Shown here one piece after another: positions 61,332 to 64,000 of a DNA stretch of 64,000 nt. Source of the DNA: Flavobacterium xinjiangense (lineage in GTDB: Bacteria; Bacteroidota; Bacteroidia; Flavobacteriales; Flavobacteriaceae). Location of the stretch: assembly GCF_900142885.1 (NCBI RefSeq), contig NZ_FRCL01000002.1, positions 124,001-188,000 of the forward strand. The letters run 5' to 3'. The position numbers were made by a program, and so were the translations under genes. Each line of letters starts with the position of its first letter. Position 1 is the first letter of the stretch. Below the pieces are notes generated by a model. The model was given only the letters and a program-made list of their open reading frames with translations. It searched no databases and was not told the DNA's origin.

Positions 61332-62427
61332 TAAATTTTCTTCCTTTCCATTCGTATTTCCCAAACAAGGAATATAAAGCCACAGTAGTGCTGAAAAAAG
61401 GATACAACAAGCTGCTGAAAATAAAATAACGCATTTTACTTTTATTCAAAAACTGATTTGATTTGTAAATCAAAATAGCGTCAACTGAAAATTTTAATAT
61501 AACAAACAAAAGCGTATTCAGAAATGATAATAAACCCAACAGCAAAAGTATAAAAGCAAGTACTAAACTTAAATTTCCAGCAAATACAACTAATGCCAAT
61601 CCTTTCCCGAACGTACTTTTATACGAACTTGCTTTTGATGCCCAGCGTACTCTTTGATAGAACAACGATTTCCAATCGTTCAATGGTTTTGTGATGACAA
61701 TATTATTTTGGGATTTCAAATAATGTACTTTTTCGGGAAATTGTTCAGCGGCTTTTTGCAACAGGAAAACATCGTCGCCACTTGCAATTCCGTCATTTCC
61801 ATCAAAACCATTCAGTTCTTGAAAAAGAGATTTGGTGTAAGCAAAGTTGGCACCATTACACATAAAACCTTTTTTTATTCCAAAACTACCAATCGTAGCA
61901 CCCTGTAAACTAGCTAAATCCAATTGCTGAAAATGATGAAGAAACAAATTGTTACAATCATAAGTAACTGCTCCGGCAATCATAGCAATATCGTGTAGTT
62001 GAATGTAATTATCCAGTGTCAATAACCAGTTTTTATTGACCACGCAATCAGCATCAGTGGTGATAATCCAATTAGTATTTACTATTTGCATTGCGGTGAC
62101 AATCGCATCTTTCTTGGGTGAATTTGAAACCCGAATATTCTTAATAACCGAAACCTTAAACTTTAAACTTGGAACTATAAACGCTTCTTTAGAAAAATCA
62201 TCTACCAAAATCACTTCAAACAGTTCTAGCGGGTAATTCAACTTGGATAAACTGCCTAATAAAACGGGCAGGTTTTCTGCCTCATTCCGAAAAGGAACGA
62301 TAATCGAGAACTTTGTTTTTGGCGTTAAGCGTGTGTAATCAATAGTATTTACTTTAGTGAAACCATAAATAAGAAAGGCAATCGCCGGGCAATACAGGAT
62401 TATGACGAAGGACAAAACAAAAATCAT
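61324..62427 (-). CDS. Glycosyltransferase family 2, membrane-bound
   Basis: A 367-residue processive-type glycosyltransferase: N-terminal membrane segment, GT-A domain with FSIIVPFRNEAENLPVLL, VILVDDFSKE, TTDADCVV (DxD), GASGDDVFLL-like acceptor motif (IASGDDVFLLQ) and QRVRWASKA (QxxRW), then membrane segments. These features are shared with hyaluronan/cellulose synthase-type enzymes, so it probably makes a cell-envelope glycan or glycolipid. Its start overlaps the end of the flippase-like gene by four bases. Confidence 0.9.
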   Translation of the reverse strand: MIFVLSFVIILYCPAIAFLIYGFTKVNTIDYTRLTPKTKFSIIVPFRNEAENLPVLLGSLSKLNYPLELFEVILVDDFSKEAFIVPSLKFKVSVIKNIRVSNSPKKDAIVTAMQIVNTNWIITTDADCVVNKNWLLTLDNYIQLHDIAMIAGAVTYDCNNLFLHHFQQLDLASLQGATIGSFGIKKGFMCNGANFAYTKSLFQELNGFDGNDGIASGDDVFLLQKAAEQFPEKVHYLKSQNNIVITKPLNDWKSLFYQRVRWASKASSYKSTFGKGLALVVFAGNLSLVLAFILLLLGLLSFLNTLLFVILKFSVDAILIYKSNQFLNKSKMRYFIFSSLLYPFFSTTVALYSLFGKYEWKGRKFIK

Positions 62428-63368
62428 ATTGGATTTCTAGTTTTAAAATTCAACACATAATAACTGCCAATCACTACCGGTAAAACGACATTTAGAAACC
62501 ACATAAGTGTAGTTATAAAAATAACAATCCATTCGTTTACGCCAAGTAGCCCAAAAAAATAAACGGCAACACTTCCTTTTATGGCAAAGTCCAAAAACTG
62601 AAAAGTAGGCAGTGAGGAAGCTAGGAAATAAACGCTTGTAATCGTGGCAATGGCTGTTAAATAAGACAAGTCAACATCAAAAGCCAGAAACAAAAAGTAG
62701 TATTGGTGCGAAAAAACCAGAAACCGACAAATCGCTAAAAAGATATTTTTTTGATGAATGGGTTTTGGGATTTCGTTAATCTTATGAATCAGTTTTTCGA
62801 TGGAGAAGCCCTTAATCGTTAATTTTTTTAAAGAAAACAAGATTCCAAACACCAGAAAACAAATTCCAAACAGAATCATAACAGTTTTTGTGGTAATCAC
62901 ATTGTATTGTGCATTGAAATACAATAAACCGAAAATTCCAAAAATAACCGTCAAAATCATTTGAATTCCGTTGCAAATGAGGTTTAAAAAAATGACTTTT
63001 TTAGTTTCACTTTTCTCAAAAAACAATGCTTTTCCAGCATATTCGCCTACGCCATTAGGTGTAAACAGTCCGGCAGTCAGCGCAGCAAGAACTTGTTTGG
63101 TTGCATCTCCCAAAGAGATTTTATGGATAAACCCGACCAAATTCTGCCATTTTAAGATTTCAAAAAACCGATTCAAAACACTGAGAAATAAAATAAAGGC
63201 GATTCCGCTAACCGACTGGTTTTTCTGGAACAGAATGATGAATTTTTGCCAATCGAGTTTGTCGTTATTGGCCAATTGATCGTAAATAAAATAAAACGCA
63301 CCTCCCACAATCAAAAGTTTGATCAGAAGTACGAGGAATTGTTTAGTTTTGTGTGGAATTGAAATCAT
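62424..63368 (-). CDS. YbhN/LPG-synthase transmembrane-domain protein, flippase-like
   Basis: A 314-residue membrane protein with eight or so transmembrane segments, of the lysylphosphatidylglycerol synthetase transmembrane region/UPF0104 type (LTAGLFTPNGVGEYAGKALF, YFLASSLPTFQFLDFAIKGS). It lacks the soluble aminoacyl-transferase domain. Relatives are often paired with glycosyltransferases in envelope glycolipid pathways. It is coupled to the downstream glycosyltransferase by a four-base overlap, which supports that role. Confidence 0.85.
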   Translation of the reverse strand: MISIPHKTKQFLVLLIKLLIVGGAFYFIYDQLANNDKLDWQKFIILFQKNQSVSGIAFILFLSVLNRFFEILKWQNLVGFIHKISLGDATKQVLAALTAGLFTPNGVGEYAGKALFFEKSETKKVIFLNLICNGIQMILTVIFGIFGLLYFNAQYNVITTKTVMILFGICFLVFGILFSLKKLTIKGFSIEKLIHKINEIPKPIHQKNIFLAICRFLVFSHQYYFLFLAFDVDLSYLTAIATITSVYFLASSLPTFQFLDFAIKGSVAVYFFGLLGVNEWIVIFITTLMWFLNVVLPVVIGSYYVLNFKTRNPI

Positions 63369-63423
63369 TGGTGCAAAGTAACAAAACTTTAAACTTTTAG
63401 ACTTTAAACTTTAAACTAAATCA

Positions 63424-63978
63424 TTGGCAAACGAACGCATCATATTAGGAATTGACCCTGGAACGACGATTATGGGTTTTGGATTGATAAAAATTGTCAA
63501 TAAAAAGATGGAATTTTTACAATTGAATGAATTGCAATTGTCCAAATATGACAATCATTATCAAAAACTGAAAATCATTTTTGAGCGTACCATTGAGTTA
63601 ATAGATACGCATAATCCAGATGAAATCGCAATTGAAGCGCCGTTCTTTGGTAAAAACGTGCAATCAATGCTAAAGTTAGGACGCGCGCAAGGTGTGGCCA
63701 TGGCAGCGGGACTTTCGAGAGATATTCCTATTACGGAATACGAACCCAAGAAAATAAAAATGGCAATTACCGGAAACGGAAACGCCAGCAAAGAACAAGT
63801 TGCTAAAATGCTCCAACAATTGTTAGGATTAAAAGAACTACCCAAAAATCTAGATTCCACCGATGGATTAGCCGCAGCGGTTTGTCATTTTTTCAATTCA
63901 GGAAAAGTAGTTGGGGAAAAAAGTTATACCGGTTGGGATGCATTTGTAAAACAAAACGAAGAACGAGTAAAAAAGTGA
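63424..63978 (+). CDS. ruvC: Crossover junction endodeoxyribonuclease RuvC
   Basis: Resolves Holliday junctions with RuvAB. The catalytic acids are visible: Asp in ILGIDPGTTIMGFG, Glu in IAIEAPFFGKN, and the C-terminal pair in NLDSTDGLAAAVCHFF. 184 residues, normal. It begins with TTG (MANERIILG), as no ATG lies upstream in frame. Divergent from the flippase-like gene. Confidence 0.95.
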   Translation: MANERIILGIDPGTTIMGFGLIKIVNKKMEFLQLNELQLSKYDNHYQKLKIIFERTIELIDTHNPDEIAIEAPFFGKNVQSMLKLGRAQGVAMAAGLSRDIPITEYEPKKIKMAITGNGNASKEQVAKMLQQLLGLKELPKNLDSTDGLAAAVCHFFNSGKVVGEKSYTGWDAFVKQNEERVKK

Positions 63979-64000
63979 TCAGTGGTCAGTTTTTAGTATT

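Overview
The window is a stretch of chromosome from a Flavobacterium-like member of the Bacteroidetes. The evidence is low GC with strongly A+T-rich gaps, Bacteroidetes-type promoters (a -7 box TAnnTTTG, often with TTG or TTTG about 19 bases upstream), a type IX secretion sorting domain, a SusC/TonB-style receptor with a carboxypeptidase-regulatory domain, a MurF-alanine racemase fusion, a DnaE with an N-terminal proofreading exonuclease and an S16 with a long acidic tail. Species cannot be fixed from the sequence alone.

Layout. 1-4.9 kb: the end of a repetitive secreted T9SS protein, an aspartic protease, TatD nuclease, an acyltransferase, asparaginase and tRNA-Ser(GGA). 5-11.6 kb: a 38-residue membrane peptide, a PorT-like outer membrane protein, a PAP2-like membrane protein, murF-alr, mscL and asd. 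11.7-17.1 kb: a His/Cys-containing small protein and a TonB-dependent receptor, bracketed by palindromic repeats, then a prolyl oligopeptidase gene interrupted by one amber codon that removes the catalytic His. 17.1-18.1 kb: a repeat-filled gap with a second small gene broken by a stop. 18.1-21.7 kb: the main accessory cassette, a Nudix hydrolase overlapping by 4 bases with a PLD nuclease/SF2 helicase/DUF3427-like protein, a plausible genome-defence or repair pair. 21.7-29.6 kb: three paralogous YcbB-type L,D-transpeptidases interleaved with an M13 peptidase and a short ribosome hibernation factor.

30-41.8 kb: AsmA-like protein, NTF2-like lipoprotein, TrmB, LysE-type exporter, an alkyltransferase-like protein lacking its cysteine, Fe-S assembly genes (Mrp, NifU C-domain, ferredoxin), a metallophosphoesterase, SGNH lipoprotein, DUF3050 protein and glutaryl-CoA dehydrogenase-like enzyme. 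41.9-43.8 kb: rpsP-rimM-trmN6. 44-50.1 kb: a DUF6252-like lipoprotein, an RRM protein and the leucine genes leuC-leuD-leuA-type-leuB on the minus strand. 50.8-58.2 kb: dnaE, an outer membrane barrel, trxA and a DUF58 protein.

58.2-59.1 kb: a tandem duplication of tRNA-Asp(GTC) with promoter and terminator, a GIY-YIG nuclease gene starting inside the second terminator, and a decayed third tRNA-Asp module behind it. 59.1-64 kb: DUF456 protein, small exported proteins, a DUF4184 protein, a glycosyltransferase, a YbhN-type flippase-like protein and ruvC.

Most of the window is housekeeping. The accessory signals lie in 11.7-21.7 kb (repeats, two nonsense-broken genes, Nudix-helicase cassette) and 58.2-59.1 kb (tRNA-Asp/GIY-YIG module). 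No CRISPR array, complete insertion sequence, prophage or replication origin was seen.
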